A stretch of 60,000 nucleotides of DNA from Symsagittifera roscoffensis (Eukaryota > Xenacoelomorpha > Acoela > Convolutidae): the NCBI RefSeq assembly GCF_963678635.1, contig NC_087070.1:16311840-16371839 (forward strand). Direction: 5' to 3'. A program made the translations under genes and the position numbers. Numbering within the stretch: position 1 is the first letter of the stretch; every line of letters starts with the position of its first letter. A model generated the notes under the pieces. That model ran no database searches, was not told where the DNA came from, and worked only from the letters and a program-made list of their open reading frames with translations. Below are positions 11,581-22,689 of the stretch, in pieces.

Positions 11581-12239
11581 ACCTCAACCCGGGGACGAAA
11601 ACACAACGAAACCAGATACAAAATCAAAGCGCAACCCAATTGAAGCATCATTATTATACAGTTCATAGCTTTCATGGTTTCAATCATTTATATCTTTCAA
11701 GAATATCTATTTTTACTCATCATGAACTATTTACTAATTCTTATACTCTGATACCGAATTTCAAGTCAAACCACTCAACTGAATAATGCCGATCTGAAGA
11801 TTAATCTCTCAAGTTGGAAATAATTTGACAACGATGCTCCAATGGAATCGCACATCCACTTTTTACCTGACCTCTTTGATTAGTGTAACTAAGATCGTTT
11901 TAGGGAAATGTAATCCGGTCAGACTAATAAAATGAAGAAAAAGACTAAGAAATTTTGATGTAATAAGGAGTTGCACGAATCTATTCAGCTGTCAGCATAG
12001 ATTCAGCTGTCAGCGTGTCAGATTTTTTATTTAGCCAGACTCACTTCTATAGGTTTTCCTATAGCACGATAGATTTTTTCATCTTTTGATTGTCGATCGC
12101 GCATAGATTGAAACAACTCAAGTCAACGATATTTCAATGTTTTGCTAAACTATACAATTTCTGAAATTTCTACAATTTCTATGATGCAGCCATAACAATA
12201 ACCATAAATAGCCATCAAGAGAGCCACAAAAAAGAGCCC

Positions 12240-12355
12240 ATGTTAGCTGTAGATATAGAGGAAATTCTGGTATAAAACGCGGCGAAAAGTTTGTGAAAGT
12301 CCAAGTAGCAGTCTGCCCAGCCAAAGACGCTCTCTGTACAGCATGTAATTTCAAA
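12240..12355 (-). pseudogene. GPCR exon fragment (ECL1-TM3), copy B
   Basis: Nearly the same DNA as 5,095-5,215, with the same acceptor-like TGTACAG and the same stop after TM3. One change turns FAAF into FAPF-type reading in the TM3 segment. Exon 1 is missing from this unit. The two copies show that the receptor fragment is part of the amplified unit. Confidence 0.5.
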
Positions 12356-12755
12356 AGTCATTAAACAACAAAAATTAAAATTCAGAAGGAAAAAAATGTA
12401 AGTCTGATCAAAAACCAAGTAAATTGAAAAAAAAGAAAAAACTTTTTTTTAAAAAAAAAAAACTTATTTCATCGGATCGACCTTTTCTAAAAAACCATGT
12501 ATGTAAAAAAACTTCGTAAAGTAACTAAAGCATGGTCATATTCGTGCTAAAGTGATAACGACAGTTGTTCAACATCGAACGTGAAAACATTATTTGTAGA
12601 AGAGGGAAAAGAACTGAAGAAACTGCTAAACAATGGAATGGGAAAAGAAAGTTTTGCGCATATGAACACTAAATTGGTTTTGGCTAGCTCAAGAGAAAAA
12701 GGTACTTCACAAAATATAATTGAGAGAAAAAAAGAAAACCACCAGTAACAAAGAC

Positions 12756-13299
12756 AACAAGACTGCTCGTATCAGGGCGAAGCCCTGAATGTTCCGACTG
12801 CCTTTTAAGGTTTATGGAGCAGTATTAACTTGAAAAAATTAAATGGAATAAAATAAAATGAAAAACTTTTTTTCTAAAATTTGAATTCTTTAATGAAAAT
12901 CATCTTCCCACACGCCATATAGAGTTTAAAAGAATAGATTTCGCTCCTTGTAACAAAGCAATTATGGCAAATAAGCTCCCTTCAACCAATTTGGAACGAT
13001 TTCTAAGACGGATTAAATCTCCGCTTACGCGTTAATAGCGCGAATTATATCGCGCGTTAATTGTCCCAAATTGGTCAAAATGGCAATCTTTAAACCCTCA
13101 TGACTTTACGAAAAATGATCACAGGTGAAATATCTTTTCGAATTTAAGCTCAGAACAACAATATAAAAAATGATATATTGAATGATATAAAAAAATTCCG
13201 TCGAAAATGGCTTGTTAAAAAGTCGAAATTTGTCTGAAGAAAAAAAAACCCACCCCGAGCACAAATATTCCGTTACTTTCGTATCGAAAATCGGAACAA
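12756..13299 (+). mobile_element. H1 element, copy 3 (with known empty site)
   Basis: Full-length, about 544 bp, from AACAAGACTG to ATCGGAACAA. Comparing it with the empty sequence at 5,621-5,630 and 7,771-7,780 (GACAATAAAA) shows the element inserted inside the AA of GACAA/TAAAA. No target duplication can be separated from the shared AA/CAA bases. Confidence 0.8.
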
Positions 13300-13405
13300 T
13301 AAAAAACTTTTTTAACACTTCTTGCAGATATTTTGCTTGCAAATAGGTCTATATATTGTAGTTACGCTATCGTTGGATGCATAAAATTGTGAAACAATGC
13401 AAACA

Positions 13406-13413
13406 AACTTGAT
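13406..13413. repeat. Target site duplication of hAT (left)
   Basis: AACTTGAT, identical to 15,016-15,023. The single uninterrupted word is found at 7,311-7,318 and 7,880-7,887 in copy A. Confidence 0.95.
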
Positions 13414-15015
13414 CAGGGATGCGTAATAATATATTGCAATACTATTGTGTACCCGTTACCCAATATATTGTATTGGTTCTACCCTGCCAATCAATTATTG
13501 CAATAATTGCAATTAATTGCCGGATGCTTTGAGAAAATTTTTTTTTTGGGTAACACTGTGAATTAAAACAATCAACCACACATAATTATTTTATCCACAA
13601 CAGAAATGTCCCAAAAACGCTTGTTAACATAGAGAAAAAGATTTTCTTCGAGGCTCCCAGGAGACAAGCGATGACGAGATGTCTCAAAAACTAATTTTGC
13701 TCGGCTGTTCAGTCTTTCCACGATGTTAGAAGTAGGCTTGATCCATTCCAGATAACAAGTAGGACCCTTAGATAATTTTTGACGTTTTGCTTCCAAAAGT
13801 GAGTCCGCAAAACTCGTAGACGTAGATGCTCCATCTTCACTCAAATTGTCGTTTTTTATAAGATCCAAGTTCCGCAGTAGCGTTTGATCGGCTTCCGTGT
13901 GAGCACCATCATTCGCTCTCACGACGGCCATCTCAAACTCCCCAGAAAGCACAATCTGCGAGTCTTCAGCTATGTGACTGCGCATCGTGGGATACTTGCT
14001 CAGAAGCCCATTCAAAAGGGCACGTGAATCAGAAAGAGTAAGCGAGTCATCTTGTAATTTCTTGGTAACGGATTCCAAATCCACCATATTTTCGTATACC
14101 TTGTCAATCATGAGGTCTTCAAGCGCTGTAGGTATAACTTCGGCCAAATAGGGATCACTTTTGTTGATGAATTCTTTGATTTCTCTGTATATTTTGAGCA
14201 TGGCAAAGGTAGATGACCTTCTAGTGACATTCAGCAAAACAGGGCGAATATCAGTTTTCCGTCGGAGTTCACCAGCCTGCTTCAAAGTAGATAATTTTTG
14301 CATGAGTGCATTGATCTTCTCAAGTAAATCTTCGTGTCCATTCTGTTTTATCCATTGCTTCGCCGCCAAATTGAGTCTATGAGAGGCATATCCCACCATA
14401 TTGATACCGAGATCTTTGGCCAACTTTTGATTAGTTGCTTCATTGTCCATAACCAGAAATTTAACTTGGTCCCAGGTTTTGTCATAAATTTGGAGAGTCG
14501 CACCGATGAAGTCTTTGATATTTGCGGCATTGAAACATGTCTCATCAAGAAGTGGTGCAAATGCGAGTAGGGGTGGTTTTCCCTGGTCAGTTTCATAGTT
14601 CGCAAAAAGTCCATAAAAATGGGTACCGGAAAACGTCCAGCCGTCTAGAATAAGACCAAAAGCATCCGGAAAATCCTTCGATATCTGCATCTCGACTGCT
14701 TCTGTGATTTTGCCCATGTAAGTAGTAACAGAAGAGCGCGATATAGGCGACAATTTGATGTTTTCTTTAACAAAATCTTTCTCGAAAAATCCGTGTTCCC
14801 GGTTTTCCATAACAATCCACTCAATGCACTTGTATATGTTGGTGGCTTTTTTGGAGTAACATTTTGATAGCCGTGACTGATTATCTCCACGTCTGATTTC
14901 TTATTTGAAGTCCGGATGCAATCAATTATTGTATTTTGTGAAAGCTGACAATCAATTATTGTAATATATTATATTGCAATATATTGTGACCGCAATATAT
15001 TTTTACGCATCCCTG
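13414..15015 (-). mobile_element. hAT superfamily DNA transposon, 1,602 bp
   Basis: The ends are inverted: CAGGGATGCGTAATAATATA on the left and, read from the other strand, CAGGGATGCGTAAAAATATA on the right (about 23 bp with one mismatch before they diverge). Eight-base duplications flank it, the hallmark of hAT. The subterminal DNA is full of TTGCAATAATTG/ATATATTGCAAT words that may be transposase binding sites (inference). One long minus-strand ORF fills the interior. The element is short for an autonomous hAT, and the room for an N-terminal BED finger is missing. Confidence 0.95.
13572..14810 (-). CDS. hAT transposase, N-terminally short
   Basis: Uninterrupted 412 codons from ATG at 14,810. 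Likely role: DDE-type cut-and-paste transposase acting on the CAGGGATGCG ends. Motifs seen: LILDGWT with the first catalytic Asp at residue 56; LVMDNEATN with the second at 122; SHRLNLAA at 143-150, the family's C/H-type motif with Ser instead of Cys; RRSSTFAML near 197-205; and the C-terminal dimerisation block PTSNIVERLNSR...HRLSPGSLEENLFL at about 359-393, with the presumed third acidic residue Glu365. The same frame stays open about 30 codons upstream of the ATG (to about 14,900) and those codons look like normal hAT sequence (KCIEWIV), so this Met is probably internal. An in-frame TAA and then the terminal repeat follow, leaving no BED zinc finger. Either an internally deleted copy or one with an alternative DNA-binding region. 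Confidence 0.9.
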   Translation of the reverse strand: MENREHGFFEKDFVKENIKLSPISRSSVTTYMGKITEAVEMQISKDFPDAFGLILDGWTFSGTHFYGLFANYETDQGKPPLLAFAPLLDETCFNAANIKDFIGATLQIYDKTWDQVKFLVMDNEATNQKLAKDLGINMVGYASHRLNLAAKQWIKQNGHEDLLEKINALMQKLSTLKQAGELRRKTDIRPVLLNVTRRSSTFAMLKIYREIKEFINKSDPYLAEVIPTALEDLMIDKVYENMVDLESVTKKLQDDSLTLSDSRALLNGLLSKYPTMRSHIAEDSQIVLSGEFEMAVVRANDGAHTEADQTLLRNLDLIKNDNLSEDGASTSTSFADSLLEAKRQKLSKGPTCYLEWIKPTSNIVERLNSRAKLVFETSRHRLSPGSLEENLFLYVNKRFWDISVVDKIIMCG

Positions 15016-15023
15016 AACTTGAT
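15016..15023. repeat. Target site duplication of hAT (right)
   Basis: AACTTGAT, perfect match to 13,406-13,413. Confidence 0.95.
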
Positions 15024-15805
15024 TATACTTTAAACCTTCAAAAAAGTTACTGATACAAAAAAAAAATTTATGCCGAACAAATTTCGGAAAGATTCATCGA
15101 ACCAAACACGACGTTCTAGAACATATCTAAGTGCGTTCAACTTTGGCATTGTTGCAAAATTACTTGAATCACACAAAGGAGTTATTAAAAGTCATTTAAT
15201 CTCAACAATATCGTAGACTATTTGCTCAAGCAGAACAACATATCTCAAGAACTGAAACAGAATGTAGGCAAGAGAATACACATGAGTTCGTCATGAGTTT
15301 TTAGCGTAGAATCAAAACAAACAGCCCTTACTTCTGGCATACAAGTAGAGATTCATCACAAGTCTCCGTAGAACAACGAAAATTGGAACAATTCAAACGC
15401 TTAAGTTTTTCGAGCACTTTGCACTCCAATCAGACTGACAAGGTAATTATTTCGAAATTGACCCGAATTTTTTTCGAAAAGATTTGGACCAATAGAAGCA
15501 AAAAACACAATATGTCGATTAAGCGAAATCGAATTGACTTTACCATAGTAAAAATTTCTGATCAAAATCATATTTATAGTTGCGTATACATCCTGAAGAT
15601 AAACAATTGAAGTAATAAGACAACTAAAATATGGCACAAAAAGAACAATCAAATAAAACAGATATCAGTAGAAAAAAAATTGCAATTAAGATACTATACA
15701 AAAGTGCAGGCTGTTTTTTCAGCCAGAAATCTGCTATATTGGGTTTTTTTTTAAATGTGATGAATTTTTCATTAAAAAAATGGAAAAAATTTAAATGTTT
15801 TTTTT

Positions 15806-16160
15806 TTTAAATCTTTATTACCCACAAGATATGTTTCGCGCACAGTGATCAGTTGCGCATATTTCAAAGCATTAAATAGACCAAATTGCACCCCTCAATT
15901 CAATTTGGAGGAGCAGTTTTTTATTAGTACAAAAATATCGCGCGTCAAATTGTCCCAAACTGGTCAAATTTGCAACTTTTCAACCCCCATAACTTTAGAA
16001 AAATTGATCACAGGTGAATTAAATTTTTTTATAAATTTGAGTTCAGTACCTGCTTTAGTTGGAAAATTTTTTGTTAAAAGTTGAAATTTGTCTGGAGAAA
16101 AAATCCACGAGCACAATTCTTCAGTCATTTTCTTCGTTTTTTCGAAAGTCGGAACAATAA
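15806..16160 (+). repeat. Truncated start of a third macro-unit, then a diverged H1 copy
   Basis: 15,806-15,850 repeats the unit start (TTATTACCCACAAGATATG, compare 8 and 8,665). It switches at about 15,851 to an old H1 relative with TATCGCGCGTCAAATTGTCCC, GATCACAGGTGAA and the right-end GTCGGAACAA at about 16,148-16,157. So the macro-array ends here. Confidence 0.6.
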
Positions 16161-18680
16161 ACGAATTGCTTAGCACAAAACTAGACAAATTGGGGAAAAA
16201 CCGTTTCAAAATAAAATTATCAAAGCAGGAAAATAAAATCTGTTCACAATTGTTAGTTTGTTCATTGCATCATGACAACAAAAAAAAACTGTTCAAAAAA
16301 ATTTGAAATTAAATGTGGGGAAGTGGAAAAGAGCCACGGTATGACAATCTCGACAGTAGCCGAAAACACAATAATTCTTGCACTTTTTATAATAAGGTCA
16401 TCCAAAAACTTAATAAACGTTCACATCAATCAAAAAGTCACACTCAAAACACAAAATAACCATCGTTTAAAAAAAACGACAACGCTGATTATTCGTTTCA
16501 ATGCTCTCAGTACAACCAGCCTTCTAAAGAATCTGATATTTAAAAAAAAATGTTTCGATATCACTTTTAGAATGTTTTTGAACAGCGGTCGTCATAACCG
16601 TAGGCATTTTTTTCTTCGTAAAACACTTTTTGGTTTAATTTTTGATCATGGTAATTACTGCCTTCTGTTTTCCTTTTATGTTTTGCCAGGTTAAGAAAAA
16701 TCATTGATACTCAGTTAATACGCTTTGTACCGACATAATAAAAAACTCTTTATAAATGAGATCGTTTTCTTAAAACAACTCAAACAAGCAAAACTTTATT
16801 GGAAATAGCATCAATCACATTCGTGATAATCAGACTATAGATACTTAAGATCACCTGATTTCTAAAATTAAGAACAGGTTACACCATACAAATAGCTAAG
16901 ATAAAGTAAAAAACAAATATCATGTATCATTTATTGAAAGTCTGAATATATTAGGTTCGAAACCTCCGAACCTCGCAAAAAATAACCAACAAAATTTCAA
17001 CCGCCGCAAACACGCCGCAAAAACATTTCGTAAACCAAAACAAGACACGTACCAAATATACTTTTTAAACAAAAATTAGCGTCAAGACATAACAGCCGAA
17101 CACAAATACATTATACAGTAACAGATACAGTAAATGATGACATAAATTGACCTGGAAGGAATATTAAATCAGCTAATTTTTTTGATTTAACTGCAGCTTC
17201 ATACGAAGAGAGAACTAACCCATTTAACCCTCTAACAAGAACATCAAGAAAACCTAAAAGGGGTGTCAAAATCTAAGCCCATAGAAAAATCAAGCCTGGT
17301 AAATACACCATGCGTCAACAGGAACAGCTTCACTTGATACAACAAAAACACCAACACCATAAAAAGGAAGCTAACTTTTTCAAACTTTTCACAAGTTTAT
17401 GGATAACTTAAGTCCGGGTTAAGTCGCCCCACCACCTTTGATACAGATAAAAGTAGCCCACTACACCCAAAATCAACATTCAGTCTATCAGGTTAGATCA
17501 ACCTATTTTTACAAAATCCTCAAAAATGTACGGAATACTTGTTTAAAAAGAAAGACTCCATCGGCGGGCCGAAATGAATTGAAATCGATTTTATACAGAT
17601 TATATGGCAAAGAACTTCACAACTTTGATTTGCATCGATTTAAAATCGACTTAGTTTGATGCAAAAATTTAGCTTAAAAATCAATTTCAATCAATTTTAA
17701 TTCGAAATAAATCCATAAGTGTCAGCTTTTTTGGTTTCATTTTTATGCAGACTTTGAGTAAGAGAAAAGAGATTTTAATAAGTTTGTGTCCATTTTTTGT
17801 ATACTTAATTTGTACAGATACTTACAGATTATAATCAGACTTCTCGACTAGCAAACAAAAAAAACGGAAACAAAATTTGAAGATATGCTCTTCATTTGAA
17901 TTTTCGTGCTGATATTTGGGCTGAATAACACTCTGAGTATAACTATAATGTATATTTTTTTCTACTTTGATTTTCACAACTACTAACTTGTAAAGATTGA
18001 AAGTACAATCAAGGTTCATCATCTTGATAGAGAAAAATTTATTATATTCATAATCATCAACTAGTTAAAAAAAAGACACATTCTACCAAATTAACATTGA
18101 ACGAACGTACTCATCGACCCAATATTTGTAACAAGCAAAATGACTAAAATAATTTGAGCAAAACTCTATTCCATCAATGGTTTATTTCCTGATATCACCT
18201 ATGAATTAAAATTCAAATATTAAACTATGGTAGACAAAATCACTCTTACAACGGTACCCAACGACAATTGGGATTCGATTGAGGTAAAACTTTTTTGGAA
18301 ATTAACAAAATCAGTTAGCAAACCTATCACTGAATTTCACAAATAGTAGAAATAAACTATGATACTGGACAAAACTGTCGAATAAGTGGAAATCACATGA
18401 AAATTAAAGAATGTAGAGTACTATGCAGAAAAATCAAGCTAATCTGAAAAAAGAATAGAAGTATTGTTCACGAACTCTCGCGCACGACTAACTACAAAAT
18501 AATTGTCAGAAGATATTTTTCAACTTAGCAAGTAGCTAAAATTTTTGCTAGAATTTTTTTTCACAAGTAAGCTCTTGTGACCTTAACATCCTATTCTACT
18601 ACGCACAATTCGTTGAACTCCATTGTGCTTCCTGGTTTTACCTCGACTCGGGTTCGGTAACCTAAAAGTACAGTCAATAG
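16161..18680. other. No gene recognised
   Basis: AT-rich DNA. The longest frame (16,272-16,694, 140 codons) has no family pattern and is rich in Phe/Leu/Lys as expected by chance. Around 16,953-16,975 there is AGGTTCGAAACCTCCGAACC, which resembles a tRNA T-arm but has no cloverleaf around it. Confidence 0.5.
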
Positions 18681-18715
18681 CTTCATGGCTTTGTCCTGAT
18701 ACGAGCAGTCATGTT
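18681..18715 (-). mobile_element. H1 terminal fragment
   Basis: TTTGTCCTGATACGAGCAG followed by TCATGTT: the H1 left end read in reverse. The rest of the element is absent. Confidence 0.55.
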
Positions 18716-19093
18716 AAGTAGTTAAGATTTGTGTTTTTTTTGTTTATGTTTTAAACTTTAAATTATTAACACACGCTTATTACAAAGTCAACTGATTATA
18801 CAAACGTGCACTTCAAAAGAAATTTGAACAGAAAAGATTGAAACCTTTTTTTACTGAAACAACATTGAAATACTGAGAAAATGCGACCCTAATTTGGCAG
18901 TAAATCGGATGTGTGGATGCTACATCATAGTAAAATAATTTCAGTTTCAAAATCAATTTCTATTTCTAGTTATATTAACTAAAACTTGACGTTAACTAAA
19001 ATTGTTGATCGCAATTGTCCGCCTTCCAATTTTTTTAATGCAACAGAGGCCAATTTGCTTATGCAAACGCCCTCTACAGTTACATATGATTAA
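18716..19093. other. No feature seen
   Basis: AT-rich sequence between two H1 fragments; nothing recognised. Confidence 0.4.
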
Positions 19094-19145
19094 TTGTTCC
19101 GACTTTCAAAGAAAGTAACAGAATATTTGTGCTCAGGGTTGCTTC
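19094..19145 (-). mobile_element. H1 terminal fragment (hairpin end)
   Basis: TTGTTCCGACTTTCAAAGAAAG and then TAACAGAATATTTGTGCTCAGGG-like sequence, the H1 right end in reverse. It lies downstream of the 18,681 fragment in an order that cannot come from one intact copy. Confidence 0.6.
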
Positions 19146-19224
19146 TGTAGTTAATTTTTGGCTATCAAACTCTAACAAGACTTGCTACTTGCTGCATCTT
19201 GTAGCTTTTTTCTTAATATGCCTA

Positions 19225-19272
19225 ATCGGCAGTAGCGTGCCGGGGGAGGGGCGGTCGCCCCCCCCCCCCTCA
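19225..19272. repeat. G/C-rich homopolymer block, transposon-end-like
   Basis: GTAGCGTGCCGGGGGAGGGG then CGGTCG and a run of C. It is isolated in AT-rich DNA and resembles the G-rich end of the MITE at 46,710, but no partner end or target duplication was found. Confidence 0.35.
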
Positions 19273-19297
19273 TTTCTTGTTGCTATATGCTAATATG

Positions 19298-19832
19298 AAC
19301 AAGACTGCTCGCATCAGGGCGAAGCCCTGAAAGTTCCGGCTGCCTTTTAAGGTTTATGAAGCAGTAATAACATTAAAAAAATTCAATGAAATAAAACAAA
19401 ATGAAAAATTGTTTTCTTCTAAAATTTGAAATTTTTTATGAAAATCATCCCCCACACGCCATATAAAGTACAATAGGATTGTTTTCGCTCCTTGTGACAA
19501 ACCATTTATGGCAAATAAGCTTCTTTTAACCAATTTGGAACGATTTCTAAGACGGATTAACTCTCCGCTTACGCGTTAATAGCGCGAAAAATATCGCGCG
19601 TTAATTGTCCCAAATTGGTCAAAATGGCAAACTTTAAACCCTCATAACTTTACGAAAAATGATCACAGGTAAAATATCTTTTCAAATTCAAGCTCAAGAA
19701 AACAATACCTTTCGAATGATATAAAAATTTTTGTCAAAAATGGCTAGTTAAAAAGTCGAAATTTGTCTGAAGAAAAAAAAACCCACCTCGAGCACAAATA
19801 TTCTGTTACTTTCGTATCGAAAGTCGGAACAA
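19298..19832 (+). mobile_element. H1 element, copy 4
   Basis: Full-length, with both end hairpins intact (CAGGGCGAAGCCCTG and CTTTCGTATCGAAAG). Flanks are TAATATG on the left and CTAGCAG on the right: no duplication beyond the AACAA shared by both element ends. Confidence 0.8.
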
Positions 19833-20087
19833 CTAGCAGATTTTATACCAGCTGAAACGTAGTAACGTCTTGCGCTCAAACTCGAAAATAAATTTCATCA
19901 AAAAGTATTTTTTCGCGAAGTTATAGGGATAAAAAAAATTTCATCTTTTCGTCAATTTAGGATAGTTAAAGCACGATATAAATCGTTGCAAAACATAAAT
20001 GGCAAAATTGTCCGGCTACCAAAGCTTTCCAATTTGAAGTGAGGCAGACTACTTTGTTTAACTGATCCGACCTTCCTGGGGTGGTTT
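19833..20087. other. Spacer between opposing H1 elements
   Basis: AT-rich, no feature. The two flanking H1 copies are in opposite orientation, so 19,298-20,648 is a large imperfect inverted repeat with this spacer as the loop. Confidence 0.5.
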
Positions 20088-20648
20088 TTGTTCCGACTTT
20101 CGATACGAAAGTAACGGAATATTTGTGCTCGGGGTGGCTTTTTTTTCTTCAGACTAATTTCGACTTTTTAACTAGCCGTTTTTGACTGGTTTTTTTTAAT
20201 ATCATTCGAAAGCTATTGTTGTCCTGAGCTTAAATTTGAAAGAGTATTTCACCAGTGGGGGCTTAAAAATTGTGGGGGTTTAAAATTTTCCATTTTGGTC
20301 ATTTTGACCAATTTGTGACAATTAACGCGCGATGTTTCGCGCTATTAACGCGTAAGCGGAGATTTAATCCGTCTTTGAAATTGTTCCAAATTGGTTCAAA
20401 AAAACCTATATGCCATAATTGATATGTTAATAGGCGCAAAATCTATCACCTTGTACTTAATATGGCGTGTTTCTGAAATTTTGTGGGGGGATGTTTCTGA
20501 AATTTTTAAAAAATATGATTTTTTTTTCTACATTTAATTATTTCATGTTAGTACTGCTCCATAGACCTTAAATGGCAGTCAGAACATTCAGGGCTTCGCC
20601 CTGATACGAGCAGCCTGAATGCTTCGCCCTGATACGAGCAGTCTTGTT
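20088..20648 (-). mobile_element. H1 element, copy 5
   Basis: Starts TTGTTCCGACTTTCGATACG and ends GATACGAGCAGTCTTGTT. The terminal hairpin segment is doubled (GCTTCGCCCTGATACGAGCAG occurs twice around 20,592-20,640), as the opposite end is doubled in copy 2. Confidence 0.8.
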
Positions 20649-22231
20649 ATGGTTTGTACATACCGTCAAAATTGGAATTTTAACCAAGCGTTTTGATCAA
20701 GTAGTTTAAATCAACTAGAAAATATTGTTGTCCTGAGCTTAAATTTAAAAATAAATTTCACATGTGGTCGTTTTTTGCAAAATTATGAGGGTTTGAGATT
20801 GGGACTACTTCGACGACAAAAGGAGATGATGAAAGCGCGATCTGTTTCAGTGTTTTGTTCTATTGAAGCGTAAATGGCAAACTAAATCCCTATTTTTTTC
20901 TACGAATTCGTTACTACACACAATAAATTGTTTGGTTTTTCACTTAGGCGAGAAAATGTAGCAATAGTAGTTCTTGAAACCTACTGCATTTTTTCTAGCA
21001 AAAATTCTTCTAACGACAAAAAGGGCAATCGGAACATTCAGTGATTTGTCATGACACGATCAGTCTTTTTATCACTTTATTCTGAGCCAAATTTATCACA
21101 ATTTTTTAATCATTAAGGTGTAGGGAGATCAATTAAAAAAATATCAAAAAAATTCAAGCTCTTTTTTTGTAAAATTTCATCAATTTTTTGAAGTCGTTTT
21201 TATTTCTGAACAGTTTGCGCATTTTCTTTTGAGATTGAACACTTAATTTTTGTCGGGCTAAAAAGAAACTCAATTCGAATTGGTGCTTTATCTGGTAAAA
21301 ATGACAGTTTTTAGCTATCAAACGAAAAAAATGCATCTATACCTTTTTAGAAGATTATGCCCTTCTTAATTTCTTTTGGGCTACATTTTCGTCACCAATT
21401 GACCCGGTTGCTTAGCCATAAAATTTGGTTGACTCGAAAAGCCAAAAATGATTAGTTTTTGAGGTAAAACAAGGAGACAGAGCAGGCAAAATAAACTGCA
21501 CAATATTAATTTGATTTTCTAACGTTTTTTGTCCGGATAATTTAAATCAGAATTTGAAAGTAATAAATATGCGACATTGTTTCCTTGCTTGAGGTTATCG
21601 CTTTTTAACTGGAGACCATTAGTCTTAACTGTCGCTACAATAGTCCATATATTTATTTGAAAAGATATACTTTTTTGCCATGAACGTCTGAAGCAACTTA
21701 AAGCAGGACTTCTGAACAGTCAGGGCTTTGTCTTGATTTGAGCAGCCTTTTACTTAGATTGCTCCAGAGTCAAGTTTGTCACGGAAAATGTGCACCTAGA
21801 CCTTTTAGCGCTAATCGATTTACCTTCAAAGGCAACTTTGCAGGTATCGTAACTAACTCTGTATAGCTTGAAGCGATTTGGGGCTTTTTGTTTAAATCTG
21901 CAAAAAATTTAGACTGGCTTACAATGGGAAGAAAAGAATGCGGAAATTGTAGAATTTTAGGGAAAAGTGAACAAAATTGGAAAAGGGTGGATGCTGAAAT
22001 GATTTGAAGTGGTATCTTTTCCTGCTTTTCCGTTAGTATCGTGTTTTATATATGCTTGTCGTATCGGTAATCTGAAGCACATCCACCTTTACTATAATTG
22101 CGTTAAAAAAATTACCGCGAAATGAGCTGACGATAAGTAGTATGAAGAGTATAGATAAAATTATTAATAGAAAAATGGAAAAATTATCTTATATCTTAAC
22201 GCGTAATCAGCATGATAATATGAAAAGTATT
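20649..22231. other. No gene recognised; two faint H1 end relics
   Basis: Short diverged H1-end words occur at about 21,028-21,066 (GTCATGACACGATCAGTC) and 21,712-21,750 (GTCAGGGCTTTGTCTTGATT). Otherwise there is no coding or RNA signal. Confidence 0.4.
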
Positions 22232-22674
22232 ACAAGATTGCTCGTATGAGGACGAAACCTTGAATGCTCCGACTGCATTTTAATTTTTATGGAGTAGTTT
22301 ATATTAAGATAATTGGTGAACTTTAGAAAAAAAACATTTCAAAATTTTATTTTCAGTTTTTTTTTGAAAATCATCTGTCCATACGCTATGTAAGGTACAA
22401 ATGGTTTATTGTGAATTTCGCAAAGTATCGAATCGACAAAAAACATGTCTCGCATTTGAAATATCTTCTTAGACAGATTAAATCTCCGCCAAGTTGGCAA
22501 TCCTTCAACTCCAATAACTTTTCAAAATTTGAGCTCAAGACAAAAATACATTTCGAATGATTAAAAAAACTTCGGTCAAAAGTTGCAGGCAAAAAAGTAA
22601 AAAAAAAAACGTCTGAAAACAAAACCACCCAAGCACAATTATTCCATCTTTTTCTTCAAAAATAGTCAAAACAA
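22232..22674 (+). mobile_element. H1 element, old diverged copy
   Basis: Left end ACAAGATTGCTCGTATGAGG and right end AATAGTCAAAACAA, with the middle shortened (the GC-rich palindrome is mostly lost). Clearly older than copies 1-6. Confidence 0.6.
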
Positions 22675-22689
22675 CAAGTTTTATCTGAA

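Larger units (their letters stand above)
8656..15805. repeat. Macro-tandem repeat unit, copy B
   Basis: Second unit, in direct orientation with copy A. Without the 1,602 bp hAT and its extra 8 bp target copy it is about 5.5 kb. It lacks the second 956 bp copy, the GPCR exon 1 segment, the second tail module and the second H1 element present in A. Point differences from copy A are frequent but the landmarks stay collinear. Short frames that are open in A are mostly broken here, which argues that the unit is not under protein-coding selection. Confidence 0.85.

Noticed and set aside
16272-16694. 140-codon plus-strand frame; its antisense has a faint RRLVV resemblance to the GPCR exon
   Set aside because: The resemblance is a few residues, with no helix pattern and no splice sites. 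Treated as chance.
16953-16975. GGTTCGAAACC B-box-like word
   Set aside because: No A box or cloverleaf around it; it is a simple palindromic match.
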